Shown in pieces: positions 17,823-26,669 of a stretch of DNA of 64,000 nucleotides. Source of the stretch: Bradyrhizobium campsiandrae (GTDB lineage Bacteria; Pseudomonadota; Alphaproteobacteria; Rhizobiales; Xanthobacteraceae); NCBI RefSeq assembly GCF_014529705.1, contig NZ_JAANIH010000032.1, positions 28,208-92,207 on the forward strand. The letters are read 5' to 3'. Each line of letters begins with the position of its first letter. Within the stretch, counting starts at the first letter, position 1. A model generated the notes under the pieces. That model was given only the letters and a program-made list of their open reading frames with translations, had not been told where the DNA came from and did no database searches. Both the position numbers and the translations under genes were made by a program.

Positions 17823-19064
17823 ATGGATCTGCCGATGTCGAATGCCATCTCGGTGACGCCTGATGACGTCGAAACAGTGCTTGGCGACTTGCCGCGGCTC
17901 GCTCGCCTCGCACTGAGCTTCGGCGCGCGACTGCGGCGCGGCACCCTCGATGTCACCCTGCCGGACGGGCGCCTCGTTCGGCTCGGCGGACTGGAGCCGG
18001 GTCCGAACGCCGCGATGCGTCTGCACAATTACGGCTTCGCCTCGCGCCTGATCAACGCCGGCGACATCGGCATGGCCGAAGCCTATCTCGCCGGCGATTG
18101 GGATACGCCTGATCTGACGCAGTTTCTCTACCTGTTCTGCGTCAACCACGATCTGATCCAGGCTATGCTGCGCGACAAGCCGTTGATGCGGTTCGTGCAG
18201 ATGGTGCAGCACTGGTTCAACCGCAACACCCGCCGGCAGGCACGGCGCAACATCCACGCCCATTACGACATCGGCAACGCGTTCTACTCCGCCTGGCTCG
18301 ATCCCAGCATGACCTATTCGTCGGCTCTGTTCGAGGAATCGACCACGGACCTCACGGCCGCGCAAACCAACAAATATCGCCGTCTCGCCGAAGCGATCGA
18401 CCTCAAGCCCGGCCAGAAGCTGCTCGAGATCGGATGCGGCTGGGGCGGCTTTGCCGAGTTCGCCGCCAAAACGTTTGGCGTGCGCGTCGTGGGGTTGACC
18501 ATCTCCACCGAGCAGCGCGACTTCGCGCAGAAGCGTATCCAGGAGGCGGGCCTTGTGGAGCAGGTCGAGATCCGCCTGCAGGATTATCGCGACGAGCGCG
18601 ACCGCTATGACCGGATCGCCTCGATCGAGATGATCGAGGCGGTCGGCGAGCAATTCTGGCCGCGCTATTTTGCCCAGCTGCGTGACCGGCTGTTGCCGGG
18701 TGGGCTTGCCGGCATCCAGGCCATCACAATCCAGGACAAGCTCTTCCAGGGCTACCGGCGCGAGGTCGACTTCATCCAACGCTACGTCTTTCCCGGCGGC
18801 ATGCTGCCCTCGCCGGCGGTGCTGAAATCGCTCGGGGATCGCTTCAGTATGCCTGTCATCCGAGAGCGCATCTTCGGGCAAGATTATGCCAAGACACTCG
18901 CAAGCTGGCGGAATAATTTTCGCGCGGCCTGGCCGCGCCTGGTGCCACTCGGCTTCGACGACCGGTTCCGGCGACTGTGGGAGTACTATCTCGCCTATTG
19001 CGAGGCCGGCTTCCTCTCCGGAAATATCGACGTCCGACAGGTCATCTTCGCAAAGCAGCAATAA
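17823..19064 (+). CDS. cfa: Cyclopropane-fatty-acyl-phospholipid synthase
   Basis: 413 residues from ATG 17823 (GAGG two bases upstream is close; GTG 17808 and ATG 17835 are alternatives). The enzyme transfers the methyl group of SAM to a cis double bond of membrane phospholipid acyl chains. Visible: an N-terminal lipid-binding domain, the substrate-pocket HYDIGN 147-152, and the SAM-binding LEIGCGWGG 201-209, followed by VVGLTISTEQRDFA. The C-terminal region has QRYVFPGGMLPS. All core motifs are present. Third gene of the oxidoreductase-DUF1365-cfa cluster, 82 bases after DUF1365. Homologues in such clusters may make other modified fatty acids, so cyclopropane formation is the likely but not the only possible activity. 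Confidence 0.9.
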   Translation: MDLPMSNAISVTPDDVETVLGDLPRLARLALSFGARLRRGTLDVTLPDGRLVRLGGLEPGPNAAMRLHNYGFASRLINAGDIGMAEAYLAGDWDTPDLTQFLYLFCVNHDLIQAMLRDKPLMRFVQMVQHWFNRNTRRQARRNIHAHYDIGNAFYSAWLDPSMTYSSALFEESTTDLTAAQTNKYRRLAEAIDLKPGQKLLEIGCGWGGFAEFAAKTFGVRVVGLTISTEQRDFAQKRIQEAGLVEQVEIRLQDYRDERDRYDRIASIEMIEAVGEQFWPRYFAQLRDRLLPGGLAGIQAITIQDKLFQGYRREVDFIQRYVFPGGMLPSPAVLKSLGDRFSMPVIRERIFGQDYAKTLASWRNNFRAAWPRLVPLGFDDRFRRLWEYYLAYCEAGFLSGNIDVRQVIFAKQQ

Positions 19065-19147
19065 GAAGTTCCGGCCTCGTCTTGTGCGGTTGGAGACCCT
19101 ACTTTAGGGTCTGACGAATTGTCGCCTCCAGCCGGTAATTGCCTGAC

Positions 19148-20182
19148 ATGACCATCAAAAACGACGTTGTCGAAGCTATCGGCAACACCCCGCTCATCAA
19201 GCTCAAGCGCGCCTCCGAGCTGACCGGCTGCACCATCCTCGGCAAGGCCGAGTTCATGAATCCGGGCCAGTCGGTCAAGGACCGCGCCGGCAAATGGATG
19301 ATCCTCGAAGCCGAGAAGCGCGGCGAGCTGAAGCCGGGCGGCCTCGTCGTGGAAGCGACCGCCGGCAATACCGGCATCGGGCTGGCCGTGGTCGCAAGCG
19401 CGCGCGGTTATCGCACGCTGATCGTGATCCCGGAAACGCAGAGCCAGGAGAAGAAGGATTTTCTGAAGCTATGCGGCGCCGAGCTCCTGGAATCGCCGGC
19501 GCTGCCCTACTCCAATCCGAACAACTACCAGCATGTCGGCCGCCGTCTTGCCGACGAGCTGCGCAAGACCGAGCCGAACGGCGTGCTGTTCGCCGACCAG
19601 TGGAACAATCTCGACAACGCCAAGGCCCATTACGACTCGACCGGCCCCGAAATCTGGGCGCAGACCGGCGGCAAGGTCGACGGCTTCGTCTGCTCGGTCG
19701 GCAGTGGCGGCACGCTTGCCGGCACCAGTCGCTATCTGAAAGAGAAAAACAAGAACATCAGGATTGCCTGCGCCGATCCGCATGGCGCCGGCATGTACGA
19801 ATATTTCCGGACCGGCGAGCCCAAGGCAACGGCCGGCGACTCCATCACGGAAGGCGTCGGGCTCGGCCGCAAGACCGCGATCGTCGAAACTGCGAAGGTC
19901 GATGATGCCTATCTCATTCCCGACGCTGAAGCTGTCATGGTGATCTACGAGCTGCTCCAGCACGAAGGCCTATGCCTCGGCGGCTCGACCGGCATCAACA
20001 TCGTCGGCGCAATGCGCCTTGCCGAGCAGCTTGGACCGGGCAAGACCATCGTCACCATCCTCTGCGATTCCGGCAGCCGCTATCAGTCGAAACTGTTCAA
20101 CGCCGACTTCATGCGCGCCAAGAATCTTCCGGTGCCGGAATGGCTGGAGAAGCGCAGCAACATCAAGTTGCCGTTCGTCTAG
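19148..20182 (+). CDS. cysK: Cysteine synthase A (O-acetylserine sulfhydrylase)
   Basis: 344 residues from ATG 19148; a TTG three codons upstream is less likely. PLP enzyme of fold type II that makes cysteine from O-acetylserine and sulfide. Visible: AIGNTPLIKLKR at the N-terminus, the PLP lysine in NPGQSVKDRAGKW (Lys44), the substrate loop VEATAGNTGIGLA, and the phosphate-binding VGSGGTLAGTSRYLK. The C-terminus is about 20-30 residues longer than the shortest CysK proteins. It stands alone on the plus strand between cfa and a convergent DUF805 gene whose stop is 19 bases away; no terminator hairpin fits that small gap. Confidence 0.93.
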   Translation: MTIKNDVVEAIGNTPLIKLKRASELTGCTILGKAEFMNPGQSVKDRAGKWMILEAEKRGELKPGGLVVEATAGNTGIGLAVVASARGYRTLIVIPETQSQEKKDFLKLCGAELLESPALPYSNPNNYQHVGRRLADELRKTEPNGVLFADQWNNLDNAKAHYDSTGPEIWAQTGGKVDGFVCSVGSGGTLAGTSRYLKEKNKNIRIACADPHGAGMYEYFRTGEPKATAGDSITEGVGLGRKTAIVETAKVDDAYLIPDAEAVMVIYELLQHEGLCLGGSTGINIVGAMRLAEQLGPGKTIVTILCDSGSRYQSKLFNADFMRAKNLPVPEWLEKRSNIKLPFV

Positions 20183-20201
20183 CGCAGAGCGATTGCGTCT
20201 A

Positions 20202-20738
20202 TCAGCTCCAGGTCGGACGTGCCGCCCCCTGCGACACGCGCGCAATGCGCTGGTCCGACGCCGACGGCTTCTTGACCGCCCGCGCCGGCGGCTCGAAGGG
20301 GTTGGTATAGACACCCTCGCGCTCGGCACCAGGCCAGAACGTGAGCGCCAGCATCAGCACCAGATTGACGATGCCGCCAAGCATCGTGCCCTGATGCTCG
20401 GCGCCGATCGCCCAGGCCGGATACCGGCCCGCCACCACGTGATCGACGACCATGAGCGCGATCCAGGCCGGTATGACGCAGACCGGATCCCAGCCGATGT
20501 CGCGGATGCGCATCGACTGCAGCGTCAAGGTCGCAAGCCCAAAGACGACCATCGCGGCGATGATCGCCCAATTGTGGGTGAGATCCTCGGGGCGGATCAT
20601 GCTCGGAGACGTCGTGCGCAGCGCCGTCATCGCGATGCCAAAGCAGATCGCCGTCATCACAACTGCCAGCGCGATCGTGGCGAGGAAGAAATGCAAGCGC
20701 CCGAGCCGGGCATTGAGGCCGAATATGAAGCCGAGCAT
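20202..20738 (-). CDS. DUF805 family inner-membrane protein
   Basis: 178 residues from ATG 20738, preceded by AAAAGGAG with seven bases of spacing, which decides against the longer upstream frame. The DUF805 hallmarks are NARLGRLHFFLATIAL at the start and the MRIRDIGWDPVCVIPAW loop. About four hydrophobic spans are visible (about 15-40, 60-80, 88-108, 125-145), then a cytoplasmic-looking tail VYTNPFEPPARAVKKPSASD. Function of the family is unknown. Convergent with cysK and 122 bases from the TPR glycosyltransferase gene upstream on the same strand. Confidence 0.85.
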   Translation of the reverse strand: MLGFIFGLNARLGRLHFFLATIALAVVMTAICFGIAMTALRTTSPSMIRPEDLTHNWAIIAAMVVFGLATLTLQSMRIRDIGWDPVCVIPAWIALMVVDHVVAGRYPAWAIGAEHQGTMLGGIVNLVLMLALTFWPGAEREGVYTNPFEPPARAVKKPSASDQRIARVSQGAARPTWS

Positions 20739-20860
20739 TAAGGCACTCCTTTTGGCCGCCTTATGCGCAGAAAGAGCTTTCCGACGCGTGAAGCCCGCCG
20801 GCGTCGGTGGCGGCATGGTTTTTGTCCGGCGACGAAATTGCGTAAAATTCTAGGGATCGG

Positions 20861-23137
20861 CTACGAGGTCATCGCGGCACAATAATCGCGCCAGAACTGG
20901 CGATAGCCTGCCTCGACCCGGCTGGCGTAGACCTCGACATTGCCCGCAGGCGAGGCCACGATCCGTGCCCGCAGCTCCGCCCGCAATTTCGCCAGATCAT
21001 CCGGCTGCGCCGCATATCTGCACGCGATCGCGGCATAGCCCTCGTCGTCCTCGGCCACCCAGTCCTCGAGGCCGACGGCGGCCACGATGGAGCCGCCGGC
21101 ACGCGAGGACGACGCGTTGCCGAGCTTGGCAACGACGGGAACGCCGGCATAGAGGGATTCCCAGGTGCTGATGCCGCCGTTCTGCGGGAACGGATCGAGC
21201 GAAATGTCGACCTGCGCAAAGGCGCCCAGATGCTCGTGGCGCGAGGTCGAGCCCAGGCAGGTGATATTCTCCTCGGCGACACCGTGCGCGACGAAGCGCG
21301 CCACGAGGCCCTCCCGCACCAGGGGGTCGTCGAGCAGGGTATGCTTGATGATGATCCTCGACCCCGTCACCTCGCGCATCACTTTCGACCAGACGCGGAT
21401 GGCATCGTCCGAGATCTTGTTGATGCGGTTGAACACGCCGAAGGTCACATGGCCGTTGCGGAGCATCGGAAGCTCCGACTGCGGCACATCCACGATCGGA
21501 TCGATCGTGTTCAGGCACGGCAGGTCATAGACCTTTTCGGCGAGCAAATGACGCGCCGATTCCGGAATGAAGATCGGATCCGCAAACACGTAGTCCATGG
21601 TCTGAAGGCCCGTCCCGGAGGCGTGTCCAAAGCCCGAGACCTGGATCGGAGCCGGCTTGCGGGCGAATACGGGAAGCCTGTTGCCGGTGGTATGGCCGGA
21701 CACGTCGATCAGGATGTCGACCTTGTCCGCCTGAATACGTTCGACCAATTCGTCGTCCGAAAGCTGCCAGGTGTCGACCCAGACGTCCGCCAACTGCTTG
21801 AAGCTGGCGGTCACCTCATCCTGTGTCGGCAGGCACGAATAGCAGACGACTTCGAATTTGGCGCGGTCACGATGCCGCAGCAGCGGCAACAAGGCGAACG
21901 CCGCCGAGTGATACCAGAGCTCGGCAGAGACATAACCGATCACGATCCGCCTGTCGGGATCGAGCTGGCGGGGGGCCAGCGTCGTTTGCGGCAATCTGAC
22001 GCCGACCGTATCCCACCATTGCTTTCGCGCCGCCTGCTGGACCGCGAAATCGGCGTCCGGGAGAAAATCCAGGAAATAGATCTTCCGCCCGATCAAACCC
22101 GCGTCCGGCGCAATGGCGATCGCAGCGTCGAGCAGCTCGATCGCCGATGCGATCTCGCCCTGATTGGCAAAGCAGGCGCTCAATAGCGCCATCGCGACCG
22201 CCGAGCGCGGATTTTCCTCGAGCAAGGTGGTGCAGGCCAGGATTGCCTGCGCCGTATTGCCCATGTTGAGCGAGACCTGTGCCTTGCCCTGCAACGCCAC
22301 CTCGAGCCTGGGGGAAATCGCAAGTGCTGCGTCGAAATCCGCCGCCGCCTGCTCCCATCTGGAGAGCTCGAGATTGACCCGTCCGCGGTTCGCCAGAATC
22401 TTCGCCGAGCCCGGCCTGAGCGCGAGCGCCGCTTCAAGCGCGGTCTTGGCCTCGTCGTAGTTCTTGAGCTCGATATTGACGAGACCTTTGCCGGCCAGTG
22501 CCTCGACGTGTCGCGGCTGAAACAACAAGGTGCGTTCGAAGCTTTGTCTGGCGCGGTCGAATTGGTGCAGAGCCAGTTCGGCGAGGCCCCGGTTGCACAG
22601 CGCATCGACATAGTCGGGCTTCAGCTTGATCGCGCGGTCGTAGCATTCAATCGCGTCCTGGACGCGGCCGAGGTGCAGCAAGGCGTTGCCGAGGTTGGCC
22701 AGGGCCATCGGGAAGCCGGGCTTCAGCGCGGTCGCCTTCTCCAGATGGTTGCGCGCCTCCTCATATTGCCCAAGGGCGAAATGCGTCGCGCCCAAATCGG
22801 AAAAGGCCTGTGCCGAGCGCGGGTCGGCGATCACGGCCTGCTTGAGCGCCAGCTTCGCTGCCTCGAAATTCTGCGTCGAGAATGCGCACAATCCGAGCAG
22901 GTGCAAGGCGCTGAAATGCTCCGGGAGCTCATTGAGGATCTGGCGGCAAAGTGCCTCGGCCTCCGCATAGCGGCCCTGGCCATAGGCTGTATTGGCGGTG
23001 GCGATGAGAGCCTCCGCCTGCTTCCTGAATTTCTTCTGCAATCGCGCGTTCTGGAACGCGCGTGCGCCGGCGCTGCTCTGCAAGGTCGCTCTCCCGGGGA
23101 TGGCCGACGGGGAGTCTAGCTGATTCGCCGCCCTCAC
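20861..23137 (-). CDS. TPR-repeat O-GlcNAc-transferase-like protein (SPINDLY family)
   Basis: 758 residues from GTG 23137. A TTG at 23083 (residue 19) has a better ribosome site (GGGAG, seven bases) and may be the true start. Residues about 40-360 are tandem tetratricopeptide repeats, roughly nine 34-residue units such as PRSAQAFSDLGATHFALGQY. Residues about 370-750 match the GT41 catalytic region of O-GlcNAc transferase/SPINDLY: RRIVIGYVSAELWYHSAAFA, DVSGHTTGNRLPVFARKPAP, FGVFNRINKISDDAI, LDPFPQNGGISTWESLYAGV. No signal peptide, so cytoplasmic. Bacterial members modify flagellin, adhesins or unknown proteins; no target gene is nearby. Single gene between DUF805 and aapP. Confidence 0.9.
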   Translation of the reverse strand: MRAANQLDSPSAIPGRATLQSSAGARAFQNARLQKKFRKQAEALIATANTAYGQGRYAEAEALCRQILNELPEHFSALHLLGLCAFSTQNFEAAKLALKQAVIADPRSAQAFSDLGATHFALGQYEEARNHLEKATALKPGFPMALANLGNALLHLGRVQDAIECYDRAIKLKPDYVDALCNRGLAELALHQFDRARQSFERTLLFQPRHVEALAGKGLVNIELKNYDEAKTALEAALALRPGSAKILANRGRVNLELSRWEQAAADFDAALAISPRLEVALQGKAQVSLNMGNTAQAILACTTLLEENPRSAVAMALLSACFANQGEIASAIELLDAAIAIAPDAGLIGRKIYFLDFLPDADFAVQQAARKQWWDTVGVRLPQTTLAPRQLDPDRRIVIGYVSAELWYHSAAFALLPLLRHRDRAKFEVVCYSCLPTQDEVTASFKQLADVWVDTWQLSDDELVERIQADKVDILIDVSGHTTGNRLPVFARKPAPIQVSGFGHASGTGLQTMDYVFADPIFIPESARHLLAEKVYDLPCLNTIDPIVDVPQSELPMLRNGHVTFGVFNRINKISDDAIRVWSKVMREVTGSRIIIKHTLLDDPLVREGLVARFVAHGVAEENITCLGSTSRHEHLGAFAQVDISLDPFPQNGGISTWESLYAGVPVVAKLGNASSSRAGGSIVAAVGLEDWVAEDDEGYAAIACRYAAQPDDLAKLRAELRARIVASPAGNVEVYASRVEAGYRQFWRDYCAAMTS

Positions 23138-23173
23138 CGGCTGCGCGGCCGGCCCTCCGGGATGTTGCGGAGA

Positions 23174-23911
23174 TCAGCGCAGGATCTGGCTCAGGAACAG
23201 TTTGGTGCGGGCGTGCTGAGGGGCCGCAAAGAATTCGTTCGGGGTGTTGGCCTCGATGATCTGGCCGGCATCCATGAACACCACCCGGTTGGCGACTTCC
23301 TTGGCAAAGCCCATCTCGTGGGTCACCACCAGCATGGTCATGCCCTCCTCGGCGAGGTCGACCATGGTGTCGAGGACCTCTTTGACCATCTCGGGGTCGA
23401 GCGCTGACGTCGGCTCGTCGAACAGCATCACCTTGGGATTCATGGTCAGGGCGCGCGCGATGGCGACGCGCTGCTGCTGGCCGCCTGACATCTGGCCGGG
23501 AAACTTGTTGGCCTGGTGCGGGATCTTGACCCGCTCCAGGAACTTCATGGCGGTCGCCTCGGCATCCTTCTTGGGGATGTTGCGCACCCAGATCGGGGCC
23601 AGCGTGCAATTGTCCAGCACGGTGAGATGCGGGAACAGATTGAAGCTCTGGAACACCATGCCGACCTCGCGGCGGACCGCGTCGACATGCTTGAGGTTCG
23701 GCCCGAGCTCGATGCCGTCGACGACGATCTCGCCCTCCTGGAACTCCTCCAGCGCGTTGACGCAGCGGATCAACGTCGACTTGCCCGAGCCCGAGGGCCC
23801 ACAGATCACGATGCGCTCCCCCTTCTCGACCTCGAGGTCGATGTCGCGCAGCACGTGAAACTCGCCGTACCATTTGTTGAGGCCGGAAATGTTGACGATG
23901 GGGTCGGACAT
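23174..23911 (-). CDS. aapP: General L-amino acid ABC transporter ATP-binding protein
   Basis: 245 residues from ATG 23911, chosen over longer frames by GAGGTCACC just upstream and by family length. Walker A GPSGSGKST 38-46, Q-loop in MVFQSFNLF, signature MSGGQQQRVAIARAL, Walker B VMLFDEPTSALDPEM, switch His in VTHEMGF: all intact. It energises uptake of many L-amino acids with AapJ, AapQ and AapM. It is the last gene of the operon, 11 bases after aapM. The aap locus is known from Rhizobium for broad-range amino-acid transport and bacteroid nutrition. Confidence 0.93.
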   Translation of the reverse strand: MSDPIVNISGLNKWYGEFHVLRDIDLEVEKGERIVICGPSGSGKSTLIRCVNALEEFQEGEIVVDGIELGPNLKHVDAVRREVGMVFQSFNLFPHLTVLDNCTLAPIWVRNIPKKDAEATAMKFLERVKIPHQANKFPGQMSGGQQQRVAIARALTMNPKVMLFDEPTSALDPEMVKEVLDTMVDLAEEGMTMLVVTHEMGFAKEVANRVVFMDAGQIIEANTPNEFFAAPQHARTKLFLSQILR

Positions 23912-23922
23912 GGTGACCTCGA

Positions 23923-25443
23923 TCAGTTGCGGCGGTGGGCGTTGAGACGACGCTCGACGAAGAGCGAGTAGCGCGACATTCCAAAGCAGAAGATGAAGTA
24001 GATGATGCCGATGAACGCGAACCCGGTGAACGCGGTCGACGGCGTGGTCCAGACCGGATCGGCGAATGAGGCGCGTAGCGAGCCGAGCAGGTCGAACAAC
24101 GCGACGATCGAGACCAGCGAGGTGTCCTTGAACAGCGAGATGAAGCTGTTGACGATGGCGGGAATGACGTGGCGCAGCGCCTGCGGCAGCACGATCAGCG
24201 AGGTGGTCTTCCACCAGGACAGCCCGAGCGCGGAGGCCGCCTCGCTTTGCCCGCGCGGCACCGCCGCCAGACCGCCGCGCAGGTTCTCCGCCTGATAGGC
24301 GCCGGTGAACAGCGACACGCCGATCAGCGCCCGCACCAGGCCGTCAACCGTGAAGTTGCCCGGCAGGAACAGCGGCAGCATGTAGGTCGCGAAAAACAGC
24401 ACCGTGATCAGCGGCACCCCGCGCCAGAACTCGATATAGGTGATCGAGAAGATCCGGATCAGCGGAATGGTCGAGCGCCGCCCGAGCGCGAGCGCGATGC
24501 CAATCGGCAATGACGCCACGATGCCGGTGATCGCGATCACCAGCGTCACCAGCAGCCCGCCCCATAGCCGCGTATCCACGATCGGCAAACCGCCATGATC
24601 GAGCCCCATCAGCTTGATCACGGCGGCAATTCCGGCAAACGTGGCGAGGCTGGCCATCAGGGGCCGCGAGCCGGCGCGCGCGCCGCCGCCCAGCATGAAC
24701 AGGATCACCGAGACGATCACGGCGGTGATCGATAGATCGAGCCAAGGCCCCTGCCCGGCCGCCTGCATCTGATCGCGCAGCCAGGTCAGTGGAAAGATCA
24801 CCCAGTGCAGCAACGTGCCGATCAGCGCGGTGAGGCTGCCCGCCGCCCAGAGCAGCGGGCCAGCGGCCGAAGTCTTGCTCAGACCGACCAGGATGGCACC
24901 GGCGCCGCTGATGCTGTCGGCGAACAATTGAAGCAGGCCTGCAACCCAGCTGACGCCGAAGCCAGTGATGCCGCCGCCGTGCAACAGGAAGAATGCGACC
25001 GCGGGAAAGGCGAAGAAGAACAGTCCGGCATTCAGGCTCTTCGCCGGCAGCCGCGGAACGAGCAGCGGCAACAGCAGCACAGCGCCGAGCGCGAAGGTCA
25101 GATTGACCCGCCAGCGCTCGGCCTCGGGATAGAAGCCGTAGAACAGCTGCGTGGACTTGGCCTGGATAAAGGGCCAGCAGGCGCCGACCGGATGGCCGGC
25201 ATTCTCGGCGAGGCAGGCCGTGCGATCCTTGCCGCTCCAAACTGCATCAACCAGCAGGAACTTGATGGCTGGAACGACGGTGTACCAGACCAGCAACAGA
25301 CCGAGGATCGTCAGCAGGATATTGGTCGGCGAGTTCAACAGGCGTGTGCGGACGAAGCCGACGAAGCCGGACGTCTTCACGGGCGCCGGGCGCTCGGCCA
25401 CCAGGTCCTGCCGGACAAAGGACGAGGCGACGATATCGGTCAT
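23923..25443 (-). CDS. aapM: General L-amino acid ABC transporter permease AapM, with large insertion
   Basis: 506 residues; its ATG overlaps the aapQ stop (ATGA), indicating coupled translation. The N-terminal (RTRLLNSPTNILLTILGLLLVWY, SGKDRTAC...GACWPFI) and C-terminal parts (VASLPIGIALALGRRS, EFWRGVPLITVLFFATYMLP, EAASALGLSWWKTTSLIVLPQALR with the EAA loop) match AapM. Rhizobial AapM as I recall it is near 380-400 residues. Here about 120 extra, largely hydrophobic residues lie between FFLLHGG (about 165) and the conserved GLPIVDTRLWGG (about 285). The insert adds perhaps three spans. The frame is open and the ends are intact, so it is probably functional. Same operon as aapQ and aapP. Confidence 0.9.
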   Translation of the reverse strand: MTDIVASSFVRQDLVAERPAPVKTSGFVGFVRTRLLNSPTNILLTILGLLLVWYTVVPAIKFLLVDAVWSGKDRTACLAENAGHPVGACWPFIQAKSTQLFYGFYPEAERWRVNLTFALGAVLLLPLLVPRLPAKSLNAGLFFFAFPAVAFFLLHGGGITGFGVSWVAGLLQLFADSISGAGAILVGLSKTSAAGPLLWAAGSLTALIGTLLHWVIFPLTWLRDQMQAAGQGPWLDLSITAVIVSVILFMLGGGARAGSRPLMASLATFAGIAAVIKLMGLDHGGLPIVDTRLWGGLLVTLVIAITGIVASLPIGIALALGRRSTIPLIRIFSITYIEFWRGVPLITVLFFATYMLPLFLPGNFTVDGLVRALIGVSLFTGAYQAENLRGGLAAVPRGQSEAASALGLSWWKTTSLIVLPQALRHVIPAIVNSFISLFKDTSLVSIVALFDLLGSLRASFADPVWTTPSTAFTGFAFIGIIYFIFCFGMSRYSLFVERRLNAHRRN

Positions 25444-26645
25444 GCACCCAGGCTCCGGCTGATGCGCCAGCCATAGACGCTCATGATGGCGCTGGTGACG
25501 AGCGAGATCAGGAGATAGACGCCCATCGTCATGACGAGGATCTCGATCGCCTGTCCGGTCTGGCTCAGCGCCGTGCCGGCGAACACCGAGACGAGATCGG
25601 GATAGCCGATCGCGACCGCGAGCGACGAATTCTTGGTCAGGTTGAGGTACTGGTTGGTGAGCGGCGGCACGATCACGCGCATCGCCTGCGGGACCACGAT
25701 CAGCCGCAACGTCGCGCCTCGGCTGAGGCCCAGCGACGAGCCTGCCTCCATCTGCCCCTTATGGACCGACAGGATGCCGGCACGGACGATCTCGGCAATA
25801 AAGGACGCCGTATAGGTCGACAGCCCGACCGTCAGTGCGACGAGTTCCGGAATGACTCGCGTGCCGCCGGCAAAATTGAAGCCCTTGAGTTGCGGCAGTT
25901 CGAACGTGACGGGCGGACCGAACGCAGCGATCGTGCCGAGCGGCAGTCCGACCAGCAATGCCAGCACGTACGGCCAGGTCCGGATCGCACGGCCCTGGTT
26001 AAACAGCGCCCGCCGCGCGTAGCTGCGCAGCGCCAGTGACGCGACGAGGCCGAAAGCGAGCACCGCAAGGAAGGGAATGAGGCCCGGCTGCCCCAGCAGC
26101 GACGGCACGATCACGCCGCGATTGTTGAGGAAGAAGGCACTGAAGATCGAGATGCTTTGCCGCGGCGGCGGCAATGCCGCGAGCACGGCGAGATACCAGA
26201 ACAGGATCTGGAACAGCAGCGGCAGGTTGCGGATGGCCTCGACATAGAGACCGCCGACGCGCGACACCAGCCAGTTGGGCGACAGACGGCAGAGGGCGAC
26301 GACGAAACCGATCACGGTGGCAAAGAAGATGCCGACCACCGAGACCAGCAGCGTGTTCAGCACGCCGACGATGAACACGCGGAACTAGGTATCAGACCCC
26401 GAATAGGAGATCAGGGTCTGATTGACGTCGAAGCTGGCGCTGTTTTGCAGGAACCCGAAACCCGCGGCGATATGCTGGGTTTCCAAATTGGTCCGCGCAT
26501 TCGATATGATCTCATAGGCAATCCAGGCCAGGATCGCGCCGAAGACAAGCTGGACGGCGACGCCGTTCCAGCCTGCCTTGCCACCGAGCGCGCGCTTCAG
26601 CTTCAGCGCGATTTGCAGTGGCGGTTTCCGGGCCTCGGCGGCCAT
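25440..26645 (-). pseudogene. aapQ: General L-amino acid ABC transporter permease AapQ, interrupted by in-frame amber codon
   Basis: The frame from ATG 26645 runs 86 codons (MAAEARKPPLQIALK... ending NQTLISYSGSDT), meets TAG at 26387-26385, then continues in the same frame FRVFIVGVLNTLLVSVVGIF to the normal stop at 25440. Without the TAG the product would be 401 residues, normal for AapQ, and both sides match the family, including TLRLIVVPQAMRVIVPPLTNQ (EAA loop) and TKNSSLAVAIGYPDLVSVF. The missing residue is probably Tyr or Ser, one base from TAG. No frameshift is needed. Outcomes: a real null, read-through, restart at GTG 26378 giving 312 residues without the first membrane span, or a sequencing error. 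Flanking aapJ, aapM and aapP are intact. Confidence 0.85.
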
Positions 26646-26669
26646 CGGCGCAGCCTGCGCGCTTGCCGA

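Noticed and set aside
17727..19061. 444-codon open frame on the minus strand
   Set aside because: Antisense to cfa, which has intact SAM and substrate motifs.
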